Program-made: the position numbers and the translations under genes | Part shown: positions 1 to 5,487 of the stretch, piece by piece | Numbering within the stretch: the stretch's first letter is position 1 | Layout of the letters: the number at the start of each line of letters is the position of its first letter | From: an uncultured Eggerthellaceae bacterium | GTDB taxonomy: Bacteria; Actinomycetota; Coriobacteriia; Coriobacteriales; Eggerthellaceae | Reading direction: 5' to 3' | Assembly: GCA_910585565.1 (NCBI GenBank) | Contig: CAJUFC010000024.1 | Span: 1-6,150, forward strand | DNA length: 6,150 nucleotides | Notes under the pieces: generated by a model | Database searches by the model: none | Told to the model about the DNA's origin: nothing | The model's input: the letters and a program-made list of their open reading frames with translations, nothing else

Positions 1-398
1 CCCCGCCGGTCCATCACCAGGTTCTTCACGAAGCCGCTCTTGAAGTCGCGCGACAGGAAGACCGCGATGAAAACCGAGCCCAGGATACTCAAAAGGCCAC
101 CAGACAAAAACGCCTGCGACCACGTAGAGGTCAAGCTCGGCATCACCTTGGCCCTCAGCGCCTCGATCTCCTTCAGGCTCTCGTCAAGGTCCTGCGTAAG
201 CTCGGTGCGCTGCTCCTCAGTTAGCGACTGAACGCCCCTGTCAACGCTCTCGGTCACCATGTTCGCGAACTCGGGCGACGCGAAAAACGAAAGCATGCAC
301 GCCACCAGAATCATCAGCACCGCCGCCACGCCAGCGCAGACCCAAAAGTCGATGCGGCGCACCATGCGGTACAAGTCGCTCTTAAGCAAGTTGAACAT
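1..398 (-). CDS. ABC-2 type transporter permease subunit (partial, N-terminal 132 residues)
   Basis: Open from an ATG at 398 to the window edge with no stop; the C-terminus lies outside. The visible part has a basic amphipathic start (MFNLLKSDLYRMVRR), a first membrane segment at about residues 19-41 (WVCAGVAAVLMILVACMLSFF), an acidic, helix-prone, probably extracytoplasmic stretch at about 42-97, and a second membrane segment at about 98-118. After it comes SRDFKSGFVKNLVMDR, which resembles the cytoplasmic motif following TM2 in ABC-2 permeases of the bacitracin/lantibiotic-immunity kind (known pattern: acidic/aromatic, then G, then KN). An SD-like AAGGCGG at 413-407 sits 8 nt before the ATG. 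The start overlaps the end of the upstream ATPase gene by 17 bp, so the two are cotranscribed and presumably form one transporter. The substrate cannot be read from this piece; peptide antibiotic or another envelope-active compound is inferred from the ATPase type. Family call fairly sure, role not. Confidence 0.82.
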   Translation of the reverse strand, partial: MFNLLKSDLYRMVRRIDFWVCAGVAAVLMILVACMLSFFASPEFANMVTESVDRGVQSLTEEQRTELTQDLDESLKEIEALRAKVMPSLTSTWSQAFLSGGLLSILGSVFIAVFLSRDFKSGFVKNLVMDRR

Positions 399-1335
399 TG
401 CGAGCACCGCCTTCCATCAGCTCGACGAAGTAGTCTTCCAGATCGCGACGCATCTCGGTGAACTCCAGCACCGTCGCGTCCAGCTCGTGCAGGCGCGCAG
501 CCACCGCGGCTGCCCCTGGGCCGTCCGCCATGCGCACGGCACCATCTGGCTCCATCGTGAACCGCGCCCGAGGATAGGCCTCCTCCAGCCGGGCCAGCGT
601 GCGCGCCGGATCGGTCGTCTTGATCCGCAGGCTCTCGCCGCACTCGCGCTGCACCTCGTCGGCCGTCATCTCGCGCACCATGCGCCCGTCGGCAATCACG
701 CCGTAGCGCGTGGCCATGCGATCCAGCTGGTCGAGCACGTGCGAGCTCACCACGACCGTCACGCCGAACGACTCGTTAAGCCGCATCACCAGGTTGCGCA
801 GGTCGCGCGTGCCTTCCGGGTCCAACCCGTTAAATGGCTCGTCCAACAGCAGCAGGTCGGGCGACCCCAACAGCGCCAGCCCGATGCCGAGACGCTGCTT
901 CATGCCTTGCGAAAACCGCTTCGACCGCTTGCCGCCAGCGCCCTCGAGCCCCACCAGGCGCAGCACCTCCTGGCAGCGCGCCGGCGCGTCAGCCACGCCC
1001 AGCGCCAGCGCCTTGGCCATCAGGTTGTCTTTCGCCGAGAGGTTCGGCAGAAGCCCGGGGTTCTCGATGAGCGACCCCACGCGCATCGCCGGTCGCACAT
1101 CCGCACGCGCGCCGCCCTCCTGCACCGACGCATCCAGCGCCTGCCCGAACAGCAGCACCTCCCCCGCACTCGGGCGCACCAGGCTGTCGACCATCTTCAT
1201 CACGGTTGATTTGCCGGCGCCGTTTTTGCCCACGAAGCCGTAGATGTCACCTTCGGCCACATGCATGTCAAAGCCATCGACCACGCGGCGCCCGCCATAG
1301 GCCTTGGTCAGCCCGCGCGTTTCCAGAACGTACAT
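382..1335 (-). CDS. BcrA-type ABC transporter ATP-binding protein
   Basis: Complete 317-aa cytoplasmic ATPase. Visible motifs: Walker A GKNGAGKST (36-44), the BcrA-style Q-loop region VGSLIENPGLLPNL (about 86-99, Glu in place of the usual Gln), signature FSQGMKQR (141-148), Walker B LLLLDEP (161-167) with catalytic Glu166, D-loop GLDP (170-173) and H-loop His199 in SSHVLD. The full catalytic set is present, so the protein should be active. Residues after about 225 form the C-terminal accessory domain usual for this subfamily. BcrA-type ATPases power export or removal of peptide antibiotics such as bacitracin and lantibiotics, but many are of unknown substrate. The start at 1335 is supported by a strong purine-rich SD (AAAGGGGAG) just upstream. 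The gene lies 67 bp downstream of a response-regulator gene on the same strand and overlaps the permease start, suggesting one regulated operon. Substrate is inference. Confidence 0.93.
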   Translation of the reverse strand: MYVLETRGLTKAYGGRRVVDGFDMHVAEGDIYGFVGKNGAGKSTVMKMVDSLVRPSAGEVLLFGQALDASVQEGGARADVRPAMRVGSLIENPGLLPNLSAKDNLMAKALALGVADAPARCQEVLRLVGLEGAGGKRSKRFSQGMKQRLGIGLALLGSPDLLLLDEPFNGLDPEGTRDLRNLVMRLNESFGVTVVVSSHVLDQLDRMATRYGVIADGRMVREMTADEVQRECGESLRIKTTDPARTLARLEEAYPRARFTMEPDGAVRMADGPGAAAVAARLHELDATVLEFTEMRRDLEDYFVELMEGGARNVQLA

Positions 1336-1337
1336 CG

Positions 1338-1346
1338 CTCCCCTTT
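1338..1346 (-). promoter_or_regulatory. Ribosome binding site of the ABC ATPase gene
   Basis: On the minus strand AAAGGGGAG is followed by two bases and the ATG at 1335. The rest of the 67-bp gap to the response-regulator stop (1336-1402) shows no convincing terminator or promoter, which favours read-through from the regulator gene. Confidence 0.6.
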
Positions 1347-1402
1347 CCGTATTTCCTGTGACTGCGTTTGAGTATGTACGTCAGGCTTTGGGAAACTTTT
1401 GG

Positions 1403-2131
1403 CTAATCTTTAAGAAAGTTTGAAGAAACGCGGAAGCCGATGCCCCAAACGGTCTGGATGTAGTCGTCGGTACCGGTCGGCTTGAGCTTGGCGCGCAGGT
1501 TGGAGACGTGCGCGCTCACGGTGCTGTCCTGCGCAACGTACGGCTCGCCCCACGCGTGCTCGAACAGCTCCTGCTTGGTGAACACGCGCCCCGGGCTCTC
1601 GGCCATGAGCTCGATGATGTTGAACTCGGTGCGCGTCAGCGCCAGCGGCTCGCCGTCCACGCTGAGGGTGCGCGACGCATGGTCCAACACCCACCGCCCG
1701 AAGCGCCGGGAGCCCTCACCCCCAGAAGCGCCAGCGGCACCCGCGCGCATGCGATGGCGCAGCTGCACCTGCACGCGCGCCGCCAGCTCGTCGAGGTCGA
1801 ACGGCTTGGCGAGGTAGTCGTCGGCCCCCAGGTTCAACAGGTCCACCTTGTCAGTGGGGGCCGTGCGCGCCGACGCCACGATGATGGGCAGGCTCTCGTC
1901 AGCCGCGCGAATGGCCCGCACCACGTCCTCGCCAGGCACGCCCGGCAGCATGAGATCGCAGATTACGAGGTCGAAGCTGCCCTGGCTCAGCAGGAGCTGC
2001 GCCTCGGTGCCCGAAAACGCCGAAACCGTCTTCAGTCCCTCGCGCGCCAAGCGACGGCACACCACGTCATTTATGGCTGCGTCATCCTCAACAACGAGCA
2101 CGCTTGCCCGTCCGTCGCTTCCGTCCCTCAT
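1403..2131 (-). CDS. OmpR/PhoB-family two-component response regulator
   Basis: 242-aa DNA-binding response regulator. The receiver domain (about 9-125) has the acidic pocket E15/D16/D17, phospho-acceptor Asp59 in VICDLMLPG, the conserved Ser87 (IIVASAR) and Lys109 in GADDYLAKPF. The C-terminal winged-helix domain (about 143-240) shows LTRTEFNIIELM, the recognition-helix region DSTVSAHVSNLRAKL and the closing IQTVWGIGFR, all typical of OmpR/PhoB regulators. The frame stays open up to an ATG at 2257, but I chose the ATG at 2131. It starts just before the receiver, has a good SD (AGGGGGTG, 5 nt spacing), and the extra 42 residues would be low-complexity Gly/Ala/Arg-rich and would contain the predicted -10 box. 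Genes for a BcrA-type ATPase and permease follow on the same strand, so it probably controls them and possibly itself. No sensor kinase gene is visible in the window. Confidence 0.93.
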   Translation of the reverse strand: MRDGSDGRASVLVVEDDAAINDVVCRRLAREGLKTVSAFSGTEAQLLLSQGSFDLVICDLMLPGVPGEDVVRAIRAADESLPIIVASARTAPTDKVDLLNLGADDYLAKPFDLDELAARVQVQLRHRMRAGAAGASGGEGSRRFGRWVLDHASRTLSVDGEPLALTRTEFNIIELMAESPGRVFTKQELFEHAWGEPYVAQDSTVSAHVSNLRAKLKPTGTDDYIQTVWGIGFRVSSNFLKD

Positions 2132-2134
2132 GGC

Positions 2135-2142
2135 CACCCCCT
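2135..2142 (-). promoter_or_regulatory. Ribosome binding site that decides the response-regulator start
   Basis: AGGGGGTG on the minus strand matches the anti-SD complement AGGAGGTG at 7 of 8 positions and lies the right distance before the ATG at 2131. The alternative start at 2257 has no such site. Confidence 0.65.
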
Positions 2143-2211
2143 CACGCTCTGCGCCGCCCGCCCCCGGAGCCCTCGCCCCGGGCCGCACCCGCTCCGCGGC
2201 GCCTCTCAATC

Positions 2212-2241
2212 GGATGACATTATCCCCGTCCGGCGTCATCC
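2212..2241. repeat. Inverted repeat GGATGAC-N16-GTCATCC, possible operator
   Basis: The arms at 2212-2218 and 2235-2241 are perfectly complementary over 7 bp, with centres 23 bp apart (about two helical turns). The repeat covers the -10 and spacer of the leftward promoter and the likely -35 zone of the rightward one. A 7-bp match could arise by chance in a region this size; OmpR-type regulators more often use direct repeats, so the binding protein is unknown. Confidence 0.35.
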
Positions 2242-2248
2242 TGTACAA
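2219..2248 (-). promoter_or_regulatory. Predicted promoter of the response-regulator gene
   Basis: On the minus strand a -35 like TTGTAC (2248-2243) and a -10 GATAAT (2224-2219) are separated by 18 bp. This would start a transcript near 2212 with a GC-rich leader of about 80 nt before the ATG at 2131. The -35 box overlaps the -10 box of the rightward promoter. Prediction by eye only. Confidence 0.45.
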
Positions 2249-2249
2249 T
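2244..2249 (+). promoter_or_regulatory. -10 box of a leaderless promoter for the BFN gene
   Basis: TACAAT ends 6 nt before the ATG at 2256, which puts the expected transcription start at or next to the start codon. There is no SD before this ATG. The -35 is weak: TTATCC at 2220-2225 with an 18-bp spacer is the best candidate. Confidence 0.45.
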
Positions 2250-2255
2250 GCAACC

Positions 2256-2753
2256 ATGGTTCCGCTTCATATTCTGACATTGGTATTCTCATCGCTTGAG
2301 CAGCCGGCGATTCTCGTGCTTGAGCCCGACGAGCCTCCAGCCCAGGGCATGTCTCGCATCGTCCCTGTATGGATCGGGCCGCAAGAGGCCATGCAGATCG
2401 GCATCGCCATCGAGGGCCTCAAGCCACCGCGGCCGCTTACCCACGACCTCTTCCTCAACGCGCTCACCAACCTAGACGCTCGGGTCGACCACGTCGTCAT
2501 CCACGACGTTGCGAACACGACGTTCTTCGCAAAGCTCGTGCTGCGCTCGCACGGCCGTCTCATCGAGCTGGATGCGCGTCCGACCGACGCCCTCTCGCTC
2601 GCCGTTCGCGAAGGCGCGCCCTACTACATCGAAAGAGATGTCCTCGACCGCGCATCGTTTCCGTTCCTCTTCAAGGAGGCCAAGAACAAGGAACTCGAAA
2701 TCAAGGAGTTTCACTCGTTCGTCAAGGACCTCAATCCCGAAGACCTGCTGTAG
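2256..2753 (+). CDS. Bifunctional nuclease (BFN/DUF151) domain protein
   Basis: 165-aa cytoplasmic protein of the BFN family (known members include the Thermotoga TM0160 structure and plant nucleases with DNase/RNase activity; the bacterial role is poorly defined). Family landmarks: VPVWIGPQEAMQIGIAIEG (36-54), RPLTHDLFLNAL (59-70), ARVDHVVIHDV (75-85), TFFAKLVL (89-96) and RPTDALSLAVREGAPYY (108-124). A C-terminal charged extension (about 140-165) ends in FVKDLNPEDLL, a type of tail I recall from other actinobacterial members. The frame is open far upstream, but that part is antisense to the response regulator. The ATG at 2256 gives the normal family start and fits a leaderless promoter. In-frame ATG 2214 is less likely: it has no SD and lies upstream of the predicted -10. 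Transcribed divergently from the regulator; no functional link is evident. Nuclease activity is family knowledge, not shown here. Confidence 0.92.
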   Translation: MVPLHILTLVFSSLEQPAILVLEPDEPPAQGMSRIVPVWIGPQEAMQIGIAIEGLKPPRPLTHDLFLNALTNLDARVDHVVIHDVANTTFFAKLVLRSHGRLIELDARPTDALSLAVREGAPYYIERDVLDRASFPFLFKEAKNKELEIKEFHSFVKDLNPEDLL

Positions 2754-2799
2754 CGAGACGACGGGGCGACGGGCGGCAAAACGGCGATCGCACACGTCA

Positions 2800-2850
2800 G
2801 CAGCCCAGCTCAGCGACGCGAACCCGAGAACCCCTCCCCCGCAGCCCAGC
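2800..2850. repeat. 10-bp direct repeat GCAGCCCAGC
   Basis: Exact copies at 2800-2809 and 2841-2850, offset 41 bp (close to four helical turns), upstream of the predicted promoter of the small ORF. Could be a regulator-binding pair or chance in C-rich sequence. Confidence 0.4.
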
Positions 2851-2858
2851 GAAAGAGC

Positions 2859-2864
2859 TAAAAT
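2859..2864 (+). promoter_or_regulatory. -10 box of a leaderless promoter for the small ORF/trkH operon
   Basis: TAAAAT in otherwise GC-rich sequence ends 7 nt before the ATG at 2872, so transcription would begin at or beside the start codon. No SD precedes that ATG and no good -35 is seen. The geometry is almost the same as at the BFN gene. Confidence 0.45.
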
Positions 2865-2871
2865 ACCCTTC

Positions 2872-3024
2872 ATGCAAAGAAAGCGTGAAGACAAGCCCGC
2901 TGCTATCCCGCAAGCCATCAGTTCGGTGATGCTGCTTGTGTTGTCGATAACATGCTTCATCATCGCGCTCATGATCGTCACGTCCATCGTACGCGTGCTG
3001 TTCGGCTTCGCGCTCGCGCGGTGA
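2872..3024 (+). CDS. Small single-pass membrane protein, 50 aa, unrecognised
   Basis: A 50-residue ORF with a charged N-terminus (MQRKREDK) followed by one long hydrophobic stretch at about residues 14-40 (VMLLVLSITCFIIALMIV at its core) and a short tail containing Arg41 and Arg50. This predicts a small inner-membrane protein with a cytoplasmic N-terminus. The frame is open far upstream, but the upstream part is antisense or frame-shifted to the BFN gene. The ATG at 2872 is chosen because it directly follows a -10-like box (leaderless start) and begins a compact membrane protein. Its stop lies 28 bp before trkH, with no promoter or terminator between, so the two are probably cotranscribed. 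It could be an accessory subunit of the transporter, loosely like KdpF for Kdp (analogy only, no sequence similarity claimed), a coupling leader ORF, or a protein unrelated to K+. I do not recognise a family. Confidence 0.55.
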   Translation: MQRKREDKPAAIPQAISSVMLLVLSITCFIIALMIVTSIVRVLFGFALAR

Positions 3025-3052
3025 TTTGCCGCCCTGTCTCAGCTGACCCATC

Positions 3053-4792
3053 ATGTGGAAACGCTTCTCGCTCTATGACCTCAAGGTAATCGGCCACTAC
3101 CTGGGCATCCTCATCCTGTTTTCGGCTGGCCTCATGGTGGTGCCGTGGCTCACAGCGCTGGTCTTTCAGGAATGGGACCCGTTCTACCGCTACCTCTACT
3201 CCATCGGCATCGCACTGGTCGTGGGGTCGCTTTTGCGCTTCTGCCGCATCCGACATGCGCGACTCAACCGGCAGCAGGCGCTGGCCGTCGTCGGGCTCGC
3301 CTGGATCGTGCTGGGTCTCTTCTGCTCCATCCCGCTGTATTTCTCGGGGCACTACACCACCTACCTCGATGCGCTGTTCGATGGCGTATCCGGCCTCACC
3401 ACGACCGGCGCCGCGCTCGTCGTCGACCTGGACCACCTGTCCTATGCAGACAACATGTTCCGCTTCGTTATGCACCTGCTCGGCGGCCTCGGCCTTATCG
3501 TCGTCGCGCTCTCGCTCGGCGTGTTCGGCAAGCGCGCCGGATCGTCTCTCTACACCTCCGAGGCACGCAACGAGCACGTCGTGCCCAACGTCATCCAGAC
3601 CACGACGTTCATCAGCAAGATAACCGCATGGTTCATCGGCATTGCCACCGCCATCGTCGCGGGACTGATGCTGGCCTCCGGCATCGAGCCGGTGCGCGCC
3701 CTCTTGCAGGCGCTCTGGGTGTCCATCTCGGGCTTCGTCACCGGCGGCTTCACCCCCATGCAGCAGTCGATCCTCTATTACCACTCGTTTCCCATCGAGT
3801 TTCTGCTGATGGTCCTCATGCTGCTGGGCACCATCAGCTTCGCGGTCTATTCGAAGGTGCTGCGCGGACATCTGGGAGACTTCTTCCGCGACATCGAGAC
3901 CCGCACGGCGGTTTTGTGGCTGGGCGCCATGGTCACCGTGTTCGTGGCCTCGCTAGCCACCTCAACGCTCTTCTCGGACATCCCCGACCTCCTGCGTCGC
4001 GGCACGTTCATGGTGATTTCGGTGTTCACGACGACCGGCTTTTCCGTCATCACCGTCAACCAGCTGGTGACCGTGCTCACTTCGGGCGCGTTCATGGCCA
4101 TCGCCATCGTCATGGCTGTCGGCGGCGGGGCCGGATCCACCGCAGGCGGCATCAAGATCTACCGCGTCGGCGTCATCGCCAAGTCGATCATCTCCACCAT
4201 CAAGGAGGCGGTCTCTCCCGACTCGGCTGCCGTGGTGGTCACCTACAACCACCTCGGACGCCGCGTGCTGACCGCGAACACGGTCAAAGAGGCCATGACC
4301 ATCTTCATCCTCTACGTCATCACCTACGTCATCGGCACGCTCGTCGGCATCGCCCACGGCTACGACGCCCAGCAGGCCATGTTCGAGTCGATTGCCATGA
4401 CGTCCAATGGCGGCCTCATCACCGGCATCGCCACGCCCGGCATGCCTGCTACCCTCGAACTGTTCTACATCCTGCAAATGTGGGTGGGCCGCCTTGAGTT
4501 CGTGACGCTGCTTGCCTTCGTCGCGCAGCTGGCCGCAACGCTCATCCCGCGACGCGGGTGGAAAGACCGCCTGTTCAACGGGGATAGCCAGCGCGCGAAG
4601 ACGCACACGCCCCTCGCTGACGCCGACAACGAGCGCACCTTCGAGCGCGCCGCCGCCAGCGCGGCCGCTGCAGCCCATGCCGAGGCAGCCGCCTCGGCCC
4701 CTTCAGCTGCCTCGGACCACACGACCCCTGCCAACCAGGCCGTCGCCCCTGCCAGCCAACCGTCCGCCAGCGCCACCAAGGAAGCCATATGA
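3053..4792 (+). CDS. trkH: TrkH-family potassium uptake channel subunit
   Basis: 579-aa polytopic membrane protein of the TrkH/TrkG/KtrB superfamily, which moves K+ (or Na+) through four M1-P-M2 repeats. All four selectivity-loop regions are visible: SGLTTTGA (113-120), SGFVTGGFTP (226-235), VFTTTGFSVIT (324-334) and MTSNGGLITG (449-458), each with the filter Gly. GGGAGSTAGGIKIYRV (357-372), the TrkH hallmark after P3, fits GGCSGSTAGGIK. The membrane core ends near residue 500 (LIPRRGWKDRLF). An unusual Ala/Ser/Pro-rich tail (about 530-579) follows and is probably disordered and cytoplasmic. TrkH normally works with a TrkA-type RCK subunit; none is encoded here. The ATG at 3053 has no recognisable SD, but the protein start (MWKRFSLYDLKVIGHYLG) suits the family, and translation may be coupled to the small ORF 28 bp upstream. 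The stop overlaps the next start (ATGA). Confidence 0.95.
   Translation: MWKRFSLYDLKVIGHYLGILILFSAGLMVVPWLTALVFQEWDPFYRYLYSIGIALVVGSLLRFCRIRHARLNRQQALAVVGLAWIVLGLFCSIPLYFSGHYTTYLDALFDGVSGLTTTGAALVVDLDHLSYADNMFRFVMHLLGGLGLIVVALSLGVFGKRAGSSLYTSEARNEHVVPNVIQTTTFISKITAWFIGIATAIVAGLMLASGIEPVRALLQALWVSISGFVTGGFTPMQQSILYYHSFPIEFLLMVLMLLGTISFAVYSKVLRGHLGDFFRDIETRTAVLWLGAMVTVFVASLATSTLFSDIPDLLRRGTFMVISVFTTTGFSVITVNQLVTVLTSGAFMAIAIVMAVGGGAGSTAGGIKIYRVGVIAKSIISTIKEAVSPDSAAVVVTYNHLGRRVLTANTVKEAMTIFILYVITYVIGTLVGIAHGYDAQQAMFESIAMTSNGGLITGIATPGMPATLELFYILQMWVGRLEFVTLLAFVAQLAATLIPRRGWKDRLFNGDSQRAKTHTPLADADNERTFERAAASAAAAAHAEAAASAPSAASDHTTPANQAVAPASQPSASATKEAI
4778..4784 (+). promoter_or_regulatory. Ribosome binding site inside the trkH end
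   Basis: AAGGAAG lies 4 nt before the ATG at 4789 of the OB-fold protein, within the last codons of trkH. It supports the ATGA-overlap start and translational coupling. Confidence 0.6.
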
Positions 4793-5487
4793 GCGAGCAG
4801 CCCCGATTCGGATTCCTGCGCTATCTGACGGCGTCGCCCACGTCGCGCATGTGGCTTGTCATCCTCGCGCTGACGCTCGCGGCACTGTGCGTTACCGGCA
4901 TTGCGCAATGCACGACCGAGCAGCAGGACATCATCGGCCCAGCTGCCAGCGACAGCCTCGATGCCGCCGGCCTTACTGCCGAGACCGAGACCGACGCATC
5001 CCCCAACCGCGTCAACACCTCGCAGCTGCCCGACAGCTCGTTCATCTATGACGTATCCATCGAGGAGCTGGCCAATGCCGACTCCTACATCAACGGGCAA
5101 ATCGTGCAGGTCACCGGCGAGGTGGTGGGCGACCGCATCATCGCCGAAGACAACCCGACCTACTGCTGGATCACGCTGCAATCCGTCAACAAGACCGACT
5201 CCGAGCTGACTGTCTACATGCCTCTCACGCAAGCACGCTCGATCGATACGTACGGGGCCTACGGCAAGCGTGGCACTACGCTCCAAGTGCGCGGCACGTT
5301 CCAACTGAGCTGCACCGACCACCAAGGCTCGAGCGAGATGCATGCCGACAACGTCGCCATCGTGTCCAAGGGCGCCACCGAGCATATCCCCTTCGACGCC
5401 AACGAGATGATTCCCGGTCTTCTGCTTGTCATCCTCGGCTGCATCCTGGCACTGACCTACAACGTCATCCAAGAGAGGCAGCGATGA
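4789..5487 (+). CDS. Membrane-anchored protein with OB-fold-like extracytoplasmic domain, function unknown
   Basis: 232-aa protein I cannot assign to a characterised family. It has a short cytoplasmic N-terminus with Arg20, a membrane segment at about 21-40 (MWLVILALTLAALCVTGIAQ), and a polar linker (41-85). A beta-rich domain (about 89-195) contains ADSYINGQIVQVTGEVVGDRI (split over residues 97-117) and LQVRGTFQL. A second membrane segment lies at about 207-225, with a short basic C-terminus (QERQR). The pattern 'Y-x-N/G-x-x-V-x-V-x-G-x-V' followed by alternating strands resembles tRNA_anti-like/CcmE-like OB folds. It lacks any CcmE-type heme His/Tyr motif, and GIAQC at 37-41 is a poor lipobox. 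The domain carries only two cysteines (C126, C175), which could pair outside the cell. ATGA overlaps with both trkH and rsgA mean coupled synthesis, so a role with TrkH (accessory or sensing subunit) is a possible inference but unproven. Confidence 0.85.
   Translation: MSEQPRFGFLRYLTASPTSRMWLVILALTLAALCVTGIAQCTTEQQDIIGPAASDSLDAAGLTAETETDASPNRVNTSQLPDSSFIYDVSIEELANADSYINGQIVQVTGEVVGDRIIAEDNPTYCWITLQSVNKTDSELTVYMPLTQARSIDTYGAYGKRGTTLQVRGTFQLSCTDHQGSSEMHADNVAIVSKGATEHIPFDANEMIPGLLLVILGCILALTYNVIQERQR
5473..5478 (+). promoter_or_regulatory. Ribosome binding site of rsgA
   Basis: GAGAGG is 5 nt before the ATG at 5484, which overlaps the TGA of the OB-fold gene (ATGA). Confidence 0.55.

Larger units (their letters stand above)
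2754..2871. other. Intergenic region between the BFN gene and the small ORF
   Basis: This 118-bp gap starts with a short G-rich imperfect tandem (CGACGGGG, CGACGGGC at 2759-2774) and has no clear hairpin-plus-T-run terminator. It carries a 10-bp direct repeat and a -10-like box next to the small ORF, listed separately. Confidence 0.6.

Noticed and set aside
259..1209. 316-codon plus-strand open frame opposite the ABC ATPase
   Set aside because: Arg/His/Gln-rich translation with no domain features, antisense to an ATPase with a full motif set.
1393..1421. Inverted repeat AAACTTT / AAAGTTT around the response-regulator stop as a terminator
   Set aside because: The stem is only 7 bp and nearly all A/T with a 15-nt loop, and no clean T-run follows; too weak to call.
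1848..2255. Upstream extension of the BFN reading frame
   Set aside because: It runs antisense through the response regulator and is not BFN-like; the open frame is a GC-rich codon-bias effect.
2132..2257. 42-residue N-terminal extension of the response regulator starting at 2257 (minus), sharing the CCATGG with the BFN start
   Set aside because: No SD, low-complexity composition, and the predicted -10 box falls inside it; the ATG at 2131 has a good SD and sits at the receiver domain.
2978..5472. Long minus-strand open frames (such as 2978-3871 and 4465-5472) opposite trkH and the OB-fold gene
   Set aside because: Asp/Gly/Arg/His-rich shadow translations with no recognisable motifs; the plus strand carries clear TrkH motifs and coupled starts.
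4789..5487. CcmE heme chaperone or lipoprotein assignment for the OB-fold protein
   Set aside because: No CcmE heme-binding His/Tyr motif, no ccm neighbours, Gln at the -1 position of the would-be lipobox, and a second C-terminal membrane segment.
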